This document shows positions 50,438-57,699 of a stretch of 64,000 bases of DNA, piece after piece (within the stretch, counting starts at the first letter, position 1; each line of letters starts with the position of its first letter). The notes beneath the pieces are model-generated. The model was not told the origin of the DNA and made no database searches. It was given only the letters and a program-made list of their open reading frames with translations. Made by a program: the position numbers and the translations under genes. The stretch is from Flavobacteriales bacterium (GTDB lineage: Bacteria > Bacteroidota > Bacteroidia > JACJYZ01): assembly GCA_020635855.1 (NCBI GenBank), contig JACJYZ010000003.1, positions 372,001 to 436,000 on the forward strand, written 5' to 3'.

Positions 50438-51511
50438 CTATCCCCCCATTAGTTTTACGGTCTGATACCAATAGTAAAACGCTTCCGGTAATGCCTTTTT
50501 TAGTTTATTGTGCATGTTATACGGAGGCGCATTGGGAATCATCAGGTCGGTTACCTGTCCCACACCGGAATAATAGGCAACCCTGCTGAGTTTTTCCTGC
50601 TTCAACAGCGTTGCAAGATATGACACCTTGGATACCGCAATAATCGCATCTTCAAGCTGGAATTTACTGCCATATATGAAGGGTTTCAGCTTGCTGATTC
50701 CCTGTGTCAATAGTTGAAACTCTGTATTTTCCACCTTGCCCCTGGCGGATAAAATATGTCCGGCCCGGATGGAATCGTCCAGCACATCCTGTGGACTGCA
50801 ATTTTTGAGTTCCCTGTATCCTATTTCTTTTTCTGCAACTGTCAGAAAACTTCTTTTGATCTCCTCAGGGTTATCCTGTAAATTGAAAAGGCTGCCCAGG
50901 TCATATAGCTGCTTCATGATCTCCTTGGTCATATCCCGTTTCCCCCTCTGGTAAGGAACACCTATTGTTTTCGGAGCAAAGGCAGTCAATTTATCACCAA
51001 GTATGCTATTGATGTTTGGCAAACTGATTTGCACAGGCTTTCCTTCAAAAGATAAAAACGGAGAGCGTATTTCCTTTTCAATCACCGAAGGGTAAGGGTT
51101 CTTTTCGTAAAGAATATCCAGCAGGATATAAGCGTTTTCCTGAGACGCCCCCAGAACAGACTGGTAATAAAACTTGTAGTGTGCCTTTGGAATATCAAGT
51201 CCTGAATACCTTTCATCCTCCTCCACCTTGTAAAACTTGGTTTGTTCAACCACCTTTTTGAAAAGGTCAGACAGGGAATGTTTGCGACCTGGAATGATAA
51301 TGTCTATGTCAATGGAAAATCTGTGTGGCTCATCCAGCAGCAACAACATGGAAGTTCCTCCCTTGAAGATAAAGTCAAGCCCACCGGCTTTCAACGCTTC
51401 CAGTAAGACAAAGGCATGGATAACCTTTTCCAGCAGGATGGGATCATCTACTTTATGCTCTTTCTGTTTGCTTTGTATCCACTCTTTACTATGACAAATG
51501 GCCGTAATCAT
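50438..51511 (-). CDS. abiEii: AbiEii-type nucleotidyltransferase toxin
   Basis: The 357-residue protein matches the AbiEii/AbiGii (DUF1814) family of nucleotidyltransferase toxins: 'GGLDFIFKGGTSMLLLLD' (about 41) with the GGTS motif and 'HRFSIDIDIIIPG' with the D-x-D metal ligands, and a later conserved 'ILGDKLTAFAPKTIGVP'. It would block growth of phage-infected cells. The gene overlaps the upstream antitoxin gene by 4 bp (ATGA). Confidence 0.9.
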   Translation of the reverse strand: MITAICHSKEWIQSKQKEHKVDDPILLEKVIHAFVLLEALKAGGLDFIFKGGTSMLLLLDEPHRFSIDIDIIIPGRKHSLSDLFKKVVEQTKFYKVEEDERYSGLDIPKAHYKFYYQSVLGASQENAYILLDILYEKNPYPSVIEKEIRSPFLSFEGKPVQISLPNINSILGDKLTAFAPKTIGVPYQRGKRDMTKEIMKQLYDLGSLFNLQDNPEEIKRSFLTVAEKEIGYRELKNCSPQDVLDDSIRAGHILSARGKVENTEFQLLTQGISKLKPFIYGSKFQLEDAIIAVSKVSYLATLLKQEKLSRVAYYSGVGQVTDLMIPNAPPYNMHNKLKKALPEAFYYWYQTVKLMGG

Positions 51512-52305
51512 TCTATTTTCGTTAAGGTTGCTTTGGGTAAAATATTCAGTTCCTGCAGGTACGCTATAAATTCTTTTGTCTTGCCCCTTCTGTCAGTATA
51601 ATAAGCTGCTGTTTTCCAGTTGATGATATAAAACTCGCTGGCATAATGAAAAATCTGGTCTAACTCACTTTCCTGAAAAGGTGCAAACAGGTCGGCCTCA
51701 CAAAACAGGTCAACCAAGATTTTTTCCAGTTTCGGAAGGCATATCTGATCTGTCTTTTTGACCGGTGCCCTGCTTACAAGATTTTTAATGATAATGCTTT
51801 CCTTGCTGTTCCATACCTTTTGATTCAGTTCTTTTATGCTGGGGTTTAAAAACACACCATGCCTACCGGCAGGCAGGTTGCTTCTGTTCCCTTTCAGTAA
51901 GAGATTAAACACAAATTCCTGGGCATCATCTCCAACTTCAATAATGACGAGATTGGTGTCAGGAATATGGTGCATAAAGTTGGTCAGCCACCTTGTTTCC
52001 CATATACAATAATCAATCAGTGGAAACTCCTTTTTAATTATCCTGTTCAGTTTGTTGAGGGCTGGGGAAATGGTTGGGATATACTCGCTTTTTTCACCTG
52101 CCTCCAACTGGTAAACTCCTGATGCTATTTCCCTGAGGATTCCTGTCTTCATCCATTCATAGATTTTCCTGTCCCGGCTGACGGGTTGCAGATCGGGGTT
52201 CAGTGCTTTCAGGAAATCACGCAATTCACGCTTTTCAATCTCCTTCCGGCTTTTGAACTTCTTACGTAACTGTGATATGTATTTGTCAGACTTCAAGATT
52301 CTCAT
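51508..52305 (-). CDS. abiEi: AbiEi-type antitoxin/transcriptional regulator
   Basis: The ~265-residue protein has an N-terminal winged-helix region ('KREKRELRDFLKALNPDLQ'-like, with 'KIYEWMKTGILREIASGVYQL') and a C-terminal AbiEi-like antitoxin domain ('IKNLVSRAPVKK...CLPKLEKILVDLFCEADLF'). I chose the ATG at 52305, since an inverted repeat fit for autoregulation (52342-52372) would otherwise lie in the coding region; 52350 is an alternative. Inside the gene, a palindromic repeat (51862-51877) adds an LPAGRH-like stretch. The pair AbiEi-AbiEii is a type IV toxin-antitoxin system. Confidence 0.85.
   Translation of the reverse strand: MRILKSDKYISQLRKKFKSRKEIEKRELRDFLKALNPDLQPVSRDRKIYEWMKTGILREIASGVYQLEAGEKSEYIPTISPALNKLNRIIKKEFPLIDYCIWETRWLTNFMHHIPDTNLVIIEVGDDAQEFVFNLLLKGNRSNLPAGRHGVFLNPSIKELNQKVWNSKESIIIKNLVSRAPVKKTDQICLPKLEKILVDLFCEADLFAPFQESELDQIFHYASEFYIINWKTAAYYTDRRGKTKEFIAYLQELNILPKATLTKIE
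51862..51877. repeat. Palindromic repeat CCTACCGGCAGGCAGG inside abiEi
   Basis: The sequence CCTACCGGCAGGCAGG is a near-palindrome. I recall such CCTGCCGGTAGGCAGG-type repeats as dispersed intergenic units in Bacteroidota. Here it is in frame and encodes about 'NLPAGRHG' in the antitoxin. Confidence 0.6.
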
Positions 52306-52341
52306 TTTGAGCAAAGATATAGCTTTTTTCTGAAAAATCGT

Positions 52342-52372
52342 AATTGCCAATAAAATAATATTACTGGCAATT
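52342..52372. promoter_or_regulatory. Inverted repeat upstream of abiEi (likely operator)
   Basis: AATTGCCA (52342-52349) pairs with TGGCAATT (52365-52372) around a 15-nt AT-rich spacer. It lies just before the abiEi start and upstream of a leftward -7-like TATCTTTG (complement of 52312-52319). AbiEi proteins repress their own operon by binding inverted repeats, so this is the natural target. Confidence 0.65.
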
Positions 52373-52703
52373 CAGAAACAATTAATTTTGACAAATAAGA
52401 TGGGATATAATAACGGCAGTTATCCGGTGTATTGCCGAAATTATCACTATCCTTTTCTTTCTCTGATTCGCCAGCTACCTCCTTACATTGGCAAATCTGA
52501 AAATCCGGCATTCCTTCAAAAAATCTTTCGTAGCGAACCGCCCCGTTCAAAGCTGCCGTATTCCCCGAAACCATTGTCAATACTGGTAGTTACTACGATT
52601 TAACCACCTTTTATTATCCCCTGCATGATCGGACTTTAGCTGCGAGGCACGGCTTAAAAGCCTGCCCGTGAAGTCAACAAAAAACATTTAAAAATCAAGA
52701 GAC
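52373..52703. other. Intergenic region between AbiE pair and particle-like gene block
   Basis: About 330 bp with no convincing gene. A 71-codon rightward frame (52388-52603) has no family resemblance or start context. The promoter for the block that begins at 52704 should lie here, but I see no clear TAnnTTTG match. Confidence 0.4.
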
Positions 52704-52880
52704 ATGACTCAGGGAAACACAGATTGGAAAGCCATCGGGATCAACGCAGCGGTATATGCCGGTGTGGGTCTGGTGGTAACGATAGCCGGAACGCTTATCG
52801 TGCTTAATCTCATTCAACCCGGAATAGAAAAGCGAAAAATCGCCAAAGCCTCAAAAGGCAATGATTCCAAAAAGGGATAA
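52704..52880 (+). CDS. Small membrane protein, first of the particle-like block
   Basis: The 58-residue product (MTQGNTDWKAIGIN...) has one TM helix (about residues 13-36) and a Lys-rich C-terminus, the plan shared by most of the genes downstream. It precedes the candidate coat protein gene by 56 bp. Confidence 0.6.
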   Translation: MTQGNTDWKAIGINAAVYAGVGLVVTIAGTLIVLNLIQPGIEKRKIAKASKGNDSKKG

Positions 52881-52936
52881 GCCGACAAGCAGTGCTATCA
52901 GAAACAAGAAATTATTAACGCTAAAATCATAAAGCA

Positions 52937-53818
52937 ATGAGAAATAATGAAGAAATCATGGCTTACGAAGACGATGCCGAAGACCGCTTCGATGACTTTG
53001 TAGATGAGGAAGAAGACTTCTACGGAGAAGACGAGGACGACTTCGATACCGGCTTTGAGGGCCTCGAGGACGGGTATGATGACGAATACGAGGAAGTGGA
53101 ATATGTCGGTGCCATTGATGAGGACGACTATTACGATCATTATGCCAAAACCTCTGTCGGGAAAATTGATCCCAATGACCGTACCTTAACGGTGGTTGTT
53201 AAGAATACAGGCGGTACAGATGCCGAAGCCATACTGTTTGGCGCAAACGAGGAAGCTGCACAGCCTGCCGGTGTAACGGTGGATGTTGAGGAAAGCTCAC
53301 ACAAGGAAGTAAGAGAGGAAAGCAAGGCCAACCCCTTCAAGATACAGGGGATGAAAATGTCTGTTTCCGATCCGCTCCAGTTTGATAACGTCCTGAAGAT
53401 CCAGCGAAAAACCGCTACCGGAAATTCTGACAGCAAGGTGTATCAGCCAAGGAACGCTACCTCACCCCAGAACTTCAACTCCGGCCTGATTGATGACAAC
53501 TCTTTTGAGGCTGACATCACCGGACAGGACAGCATCCGTACCCTTGTGAAAGCAGGAGCTACGCTGGTGTTCACCTTTACCATTAAGGCCAGAGCGAACA
53601 TGGGCAACCTGCTTAAAGGCAGCAACGTGGCAGAGATTTCAAGAGCTCCACGCACAACCGGTCTCCCGCAGCTTGACCTTATCCAGCAGAAAAAAGCGGC
53701 TAAAAAGCCAAAGCTGGTGAGGAAGATTGTACGCAGACAGCCTGTGAGAGGCGGAAAAAGGAGAGCGTTGCCCCAGAGGGGACGAAGGATAGGATTGCGG
53801 AGGAGACGCAGGAGATAA
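52937..53818 (+). CDS. Candidate coat protein: acidic head, beta-rich core, Arg-rich tail
   Basis: The 293-residue protein has an extremely acidic N-terminus (about 8-65, mostly D, E and Y), a beta-predicted core (about 72-235) with 'DRTLTVVVKNTGGTDAEAILFG', 'SKANPFKIQGMKMSVSDPLQF' and 'LVKAGATLVFTFTIKARANMG', and a tail rich in Arg and Lys ending in RRRRRR (about 254-293). A compact beta domain with a basic arm that could touch nucleic acid suits a jelly-roll coat protein; the acidic head may act as a scaffold. The 'nucleic acid mimic plus basic tail' layout also fits a nucleoprotein. ATG codons exist at 52937 and 52958. A terminator follows, making this a strong early-ended unit. Confidence 0.5.
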   Translation: MRNNEEIMAYEDDAEDRFDDFVDEEEDFYGEDEDDFDTGFEGLEDGYDDEYEEVEYVGAIDEDDYYDHYAKTSVGKIDPNDRTLTVVVKNTGGTDAEAILFGANEEAAQPAGVTVDVEESSHKEVREESKANPFKIQGMKMSVSDPLQFDNVLKIQRKTATGNSDSKVYQPRNATSPQNFNSGLIDDNSFEADITGQDSIRTLVKAGATLVFTFTIKARANMGNLLKGSNVAEISRAPRTTGLPQLDLIQQKKAAKKPKLVRKIVRRQPVRGGKRRALPQRGRRIGLRRRRRR

Positions 53819-53857
53819 TCCTGTGAGCGATTCATCTTTCGCAGACGGTAACTCAAT

Positions 53858-53908
53858 AAAAGGCCAGAGCGTGGAGTCACATTGAGCTTCTGCTTTGGCC
53901 TTTTTTTT
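53858..53908 (+). terminator. Terminator after the candidate coat protein gene
   Basis: AAAAGGCCA-G-AGC pairs with GCT-T-TGGCCTTTT followed by TTTT; stem about 11 bp around a ~25-nt loop. A terminator right after a highly expressed structural gene, before the rest of the block, would set its level apart from its neighbours. Confidence 0.75.
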
Positions 53909-53956
53909 ACCTGCCGGAGCTGATGCAAAGGCAGGCAATTCAAAAACAGAGAAACG

Positions 53957-54496
53957 ATGAGCACAAATAAAAAAGGCAGATACTCCCACAACCGCATAGA
54001 TTACATTGTTTTCGGTGATCCGAAGGCAGCCAGGAAGCTGGTGCATGATTACGGATACATTCCCCCGAAAGACCTGCACGACCTTTCCGATACGGTAAAG
54101 CAACTGGTGAAAAAACGGGGTGAGGTATTCATTAAGGATCTGCTGAAAATCCATCCAGACCGGAAAGCGGTGCTGATGGCAGACAAAGACACTGAACAGG
54201 ATGAGTTCTGTGGTGGATGCGGGCACGCCAGTTCCTATACCGGTGATCTGAAAGACTTGTCAAGGAAAGAACTGGAAGACCTCTATGCCGAAACAAAGGA
54301 CAAGCTGAGTGATAGCCCGGAAGGAGACAGTTTGAAGAAAAAACTGGGAGAGATATGGGACGTGCTTTCTGACAAGAAAAAAGAGGACGAGAAAAAGGAT
54401 ACGCTGAGCGTGAAGAAGGAATGGGCATGGGCAACCATTGCCCTGGTGGTTGGCATAATCATCGGCAGTGCCGGTTCAGGTTCCAAATCTTCATAA
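53957..54496 (+). CDS. Particle-like block protein with C-terminal TM
   Basis: The 179-residue protein has a soluble N-terminus ('IDYIVFGDPKAARKLVHDYGYIPP...KRGEVFIKDLLKIHPDRKAVL'), a CGGC motif ('EFCGGCGHAS'), a coiled coil and a C-terminal TM helix (about 155-173, 'WATIALVVGIIIGSAGSGS'). It should be anchored in a membrane with its bulk in the cytoplasm or inside a virion. The family is unknown to me. Confidence 0.6.
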   Translation: MSTNKKGRYSHNRIDYIVFGDPKAARKLVHDYGYIPPKDLHDLSDTVKQLVKKRGEVFIKDLLKIHPDRKAVLMADKDTEQDEFCGGCGHASSYTGDLKDLSRKELEDLYAETKDKLSDSPEGDSLKKKLGEIWDVLSDKKKEDEKKDTLSVKKEWAWATIALVVGIIIGSAGSGSKSS

Positions 54497-54507
54497 AACA
54501 AGGTTCC

Positions 54508-55167
54508 ATGGTAAGGATAACAGAAGAAACACCAAAAAATACCAGAACTGAAAGCCAGAACGCCAAAGGTAAAGTGACTTTCAGCACAAAGGACAAAACC
54601 ACCCTTGCCCTGATCGGTGTATTGATAGCCGAAAGCCCGGAAAAGGTGAAACGCTTTCTCAATGCCTATGGCATCCAGACTTCTGAAAAGCCCAAACCGG
54701 ATGAACTATCCAACAAAATACTTTATGCCATCGGTAAAAACAGCAAACAGTTCAATTATGAGCTGGCCAGACTGATTACCAGACAGGTCATTCCCATTGA
54801 CGGGCAGGATTCCTTTGATTTCAGTGCTTTCAACGGTGATGAAGGCGGAGGGCCCAATGTGACCGTTGGTGTTGATCCGGTATCGGCCATTGCCGGTGCG
54901 GTTGGAAGCATTGCCAGCCTGTTCGGCAATGCCCAGAAAAAGAAAATGGCCAAAGACCAGGCACGCTCCATGACATTGCAAAGCCTGTTTGCTTACAAAC
55001 AGCAGCAGGAACAGGCCAAAGCATCCGCACAACAGGGAAACCGGCAGATGATGCTGGTCAAGGTAATTGGAGGCATGGCGCTGCTGGCCTTACTGGGCTG
55101 GCTGGTATTCAGATATTTTATTCAACAGAAACAACCTGCAACAGCAGCAAAAACGCAGACAGCATGA
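54508..55167 (+). CDS. Particle-like block protein with C-terminal TM
   Basis: The 219-residue protein has a helical N-terminal domain ('DKTTLALIGVLIAESPEKVKRFLNAYGIQ', 'DELSNKILYAIGKNSKQFNYELARLI'), a glycine-rich amphipathic segment ('VSAIAGAVGSIASLFGNAQKK'), a Gln-rich linker and a TM helix (about 185-205). The start at 54508 (MVRITEE) lies 11 bp after the previous stop. A four-base overlap (ATGA) couples it to the next gene. Confidence 0.6.
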   Translation: MVRITEETPKNTRTESQNAKGKVTFSTKDKTTLALIGVLIAESPEKVKRFLNAYGIQTSEKPKPDELSNKILYAIGKNSKQFNYELARLITRQVIPIDGQDSFDFSAFNGDEGGGPNVTVGVDPVSAIAGAVGSIASLFGNAQKKKMAKDQARSMTLQSLFAYKQQQEQAKASAQQGNRQMMLVKVIGGMALLALLGWLVFRYFIQQKQPATAAKTQTA

Positions 55168-55607
55168 ACGCACAACAATACAATTTCGGACTGAACGGAC
55201 AGCCGGTAGCAGCTTCAAGCTATGTGCCGGCAGATAAGTACGACCACTTTCTATGCCTTTCAAAGAAGTGCAAAGACCGGGTGGCGGCAAAGAAAAAAGT
55301 ACGGCAGGCCAAACGGGAAGAAAGGCTGGAAAAGAAGAAACTGAAAAATGAAATGCTCCGGGCAGACATTGAAGCGAAAAGAACGGAGACGAAACTGGCC
55401 TCCCAGTTGGGAGCGCCTTCTCCCGAACCTCAGACGGCTGCAACGATCAGCACAGGTGGCGGAGGCGGACAACCATCTGCACAACCACAACAGGCAGGCT
55501 TTGGCGGAGGAACAATAATGATTGTGGTCGGGGTACTGCTGGTAGGGGGATTCCTCTGGCAGCAGGCACAGAAAAACAAGGCGGTGCCGGTGGCACAGGC
55601 CGCATAA
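55164..55607 (+). CDS. Particle-like block protein with C-terminal TM
   Basis: The 147-residue protein has a conserved-looking N-terminus ('NAQQYNFGLNGQPVAASSYVPADKYDHFLCL'), a strongly charged Lys/Arg coiled coil (about 40-72), a Gly/Gln linker and a TM helix (about 117-135, 'IMIVVGVLLVGGFLWQQA'). Unknown family; same plan as its neighbours. Confidence 0.6.
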   Translation: MNAQQYNFGLNGQPVAASSYVPADKYDHFLCLSKKCKDRVAAKKKVRQAKREERLEKKKLKNEMLRADIEAKRTETKLASQLGAPSPEPQTAATISTGGGGGQPSAQPQQAGFGGGTIMIVVGVLLVGGFLWQQAQKNKAVPVAQAA

Positions 55608-55634
55608 ATGAATTGATAACCAAAAAATGAAACG

Positions 55635-56201
55635 ATGTTTTTAGGAGATCCATACTTACAACTCCGGCTTTACGGAGAAACCTACGATAACCTGTTTGAT
55701 TCAGAAGATGAAGACGGCAGCTATACCTATGATGAGGAAGGAAACCTCTATGTCTATGATTCCTTTATCGGAAAGTGGCTGAAAAAGAGGAAGGAGAAAC
55801 GCTCGCAGAAACCGAAGGTCATTGCACGCAGGGAACGGAAGGATGAAAGACGGATCAGCAAGGGTAAAGCCCCGAAATGGTCAGTACCCAAACCGGTGGT
55901 TAAAGAAGAAACTCCGAAAAAACCCATCACACCTCAGGAATTAAAAGCATCACAGGAGCTGAACAAGGCCAAACAGGAGGTACTCAAAACCAAAGCAGAG
56001 GAACTGAAAGTGATCGAGCAGGCAAAGAAAGCGGAAAACGAGGAAGCGAAGCTGAAAAATACAGAGGCATCCACGCAACTGATGGGATCGGGCAAAAACC
56101 TGATCTGGGTGGTGGTGATCATCGGAGGAATAATCATACTGGCAAAGGTATTTAAACCAAAAACGGCTGCCGAAGCAAGAACGGTAATGCCACAGAACTA
56201 A
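55635..56201 (+). CDS. Particle-like block protein with C-terminal TM
   Basis: The 188-residue protein has an acidic, Tyr-rich N-terminus ('DSEDEDGSYTYDEEGNLYVYDSF'), a basic stretch ('KKRKEKRSQKPKVIARRERKDERR'), a coiled coil and a TM helix (about 156-173). The acidic-basic layout recalls the coat protein candidate at 52937. Function unknown. Confidence 0.6.
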   Translation: MFLGDPYLQLRLYGETYDNLFDSEDEDGSYTYDEEGNLYVYDSFIGKWLKKRKEKRSQKPKVIARRERKDERRISKGKAPKWSVPKPVVKEETPKKPITPQELKASQELNKAKQEVLKTKAEELKVIEQAKKAENEEAKLKNTEASTQLMGSGKNLIWVVVIIGGIIILAKVFKPKTAAEARTVMPQN

Positions 56202-56227
56202 TGAAGGAATAAAAAAACAAGAGAGAC

Positions 56228-56455
56228 ATGGCTGTATTAGCAGAACCAACAGAACAGGAAGTAACAGTGGACGGACAAACGCCACAGGGTGCGCTCTTTG
56301 TTTCTGTAAAGAACAAAGGGCCCAACGTGGCCACTGTGAACGGTGTTCCGATGGAAGTCGGGGAAGCCAAGAGCTACTCCTTTGTGGGAAAGGGATACAA
56401 AGCCATACCCTACGTGGTCAATGGCAGCACCCTGAAAATTTTATACATACTCTAA
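56228..56455 (+). CDS. Small beta-rich protein
   Basis: The 75-residue protein ('GALFVSVKNKGPNVATVNGVPMEVGEAKSYSFVGKGYKAIPYVV') is predicted all beta and has no TM helix, unlike its neighbours. It may be a minor coat, spike or vertex protein. Its core strand 'LFVSVKNKG' resembles 'LTVVVKNTG' in the candidate coat protein at 52937. Confidence 0.6.
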   Translation: MAVLAEPTEQEVTVDGQTPQGALFVSVKNKGPNVATVNGVPMEVGEAKSYSFVGKGYKAIPYVVNGSTLKILYIL

Positions 56456-56465
56456 ACCAAAAGCA

Positions 56466-56885
56466 ATGATAGCAGGTGAAACAGAATATTTACTCGGCAT
56501 GTCGGACAGCAACCAGGACTACTTTTTTAAAAAGCTGTTCAGCGGAAAAAACAAGCAGCCGAAAGATCCGAAGCTGAAAGAAGAAAAAAAGCAGAAGCGG
56601 CAGCAGTGGTGGTCAAAGCAGAAAGAAGGCTTTCAGCAGGCCGGAGGCATGGAAGGTGTCGGAAAAACCATCGGCAATGTGGTGAACCTTTTTAAAGGTA
56701 CTTCACAGGAGCCGCCATCTGATTATGATGTAAACATGGGGCATGATGAAAGTCAGGACAAAAAAGGAGTACCCAAAGAAGTCTGGATCATTGGCGGCAT
56801 TGTGGTTGTCCTGGGCGTGGTCTATGTCGTGAGCAAACAGATGGGCAAGCCGAAAGTGATTCAGCAAACAGCAAACGCAGCATAA
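56466..56885 (+). CDS. Particle-like block protein with C-terminal TM
   Basis: The 139-residue protein has a Lys/Gln-rich basic middle ('KNKQPKDPKLKEEKKQKRQQW') and one TM helix (about 103-121, 'WIIGGIVVVLGVVYVVSKQ'). It starts 10 bp after the small beta protein and 4 bp before the next gene. Function unknown. Confidence 0.6.
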   Translation: MIAGETEYLLGMSDSNQDYFFKKLFSGKNKQPKDPKLKEEKKQKRQQWWSKQKEGFQQAGGMEGVGKTIGNVVNLFKGTSQEPPSDYDVNMGHDESQDKKGVPKEVWIIGGIVVVLGVVYVVSKQMGKPKVIQQTANAA

Positions 56886-56889
56886 AGCA

Positions 56890-57699
56890 ATGATGATACC
56901 GATACCATCCAGAGGACAGCGATTCCGGTTACGGCTGGGCGTGAGAGCATCACAGCCTTTTTCCCTTGTGGTGAAAGGATACGATGCAGACCGGCCCAAC
57001 TCCTATTATTTCCGCAGACGGGTTCCGTTCAAGGCCAGACTGTTCAAGGGAGAAGACAAGGGATACAAGGAGTTTTCCATTCCCCTGCCGGTATCACCGG
57101 ATTTGCTGATGCTGGAAGTTTACGACAAGGTTTACCGGGATGATGAAGGCTTTAAGATCGAGAAGCTGGAAGCAGAAAAGATGGAGCCATCGGAAGTATG
57201 GGCGGAACCGGAAATGCACCGTTTCATGGACTTTGCATTGAAGTTCGCCATCAAAGCGGGTTATTCCAGGCCGGGCTTTTACGATAGCAAAAGCAGGGAC
57301 TTTCTGATCGAGTACCTGCCGGTGATAAAAGATGAGGAAGGCTATCCGATGATCACACCTGCCCGTACCAACCGGAAAACGGGAAGGATACAGGTATCAC
57401 AGATGCACTTCCGGCAATACACCATACCCATACGGCTGTACATACTGCTGCATGAGCGGTGCCATTACCAGATACCGACAAGAAAGGAAAAGCCATCGGA
57501 TATATGTGCATTAAAGCCCTATCTGGACATGGGCTTTCCCGAAACGGAAGGTGTGTATGCAGCGACAAAAATATTTCAGGCTCACCCGGAGACGGTAGGC
57601 CCGAAACATGCCGACAGGGTAAGAAATATCCACGCATTTGTGGACAGCTACATTCAGAACAAAGAGCAAAAAAATACACAACTGGAAACCGTACACTGA
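56890..57699 (+). CDS. Protein with HExxH zinc-peptidase-like motif
   Basis: The 269-residue protein has an N-terminal beta-rich domain (about 1-95, 'RQRFRLRLGVRASQPFSLVVKGYDA') and a helical C-terminal half in which 'YILLHERCHYQIPTRKEKPSD' (about 183-203) includes HERCH, the HExxH signature of zinc metallopeptidases; a nearby acidic 'FPETEGVYAAT' could give the third ligand. There is no signal peptide or TM, so it would act in the cytoplasm or inside a virion, for example as a maturation protease. The motif alone is weak evidence for activity. Confidence 0.6.
   Translation: MMIPIPSRGQRFRLRLGVRASQPFSLVVKGYDADRPNSYYFRRRVPFKARLFKGEDKGYKEFSIPLPVSPDLLMLEVYDKVYRDDEGFKIEKLEAEKMEPSEVWAEPEMHRFMDFALKFAIKAGYSRPGFYDSKSRDFLIEYLPVIKDEEGYPMITPARTNRKTGRIQVSQMHFRQYTIPIRLYILLHERCHYQIPTRKEKPSDICALKPYLDMGFPETEGVYAATKIFQAHPETVGPKHADRVRNIHAFVDSYIQNKEQKNTQLETVH

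Noticed and set aside
52388..52603. 71-codon gene upstream of the particle-like block
   Set aside because: No family resemblance, no ribosome-binding context and a Ser/Pro-rich translation typical of chance frames.
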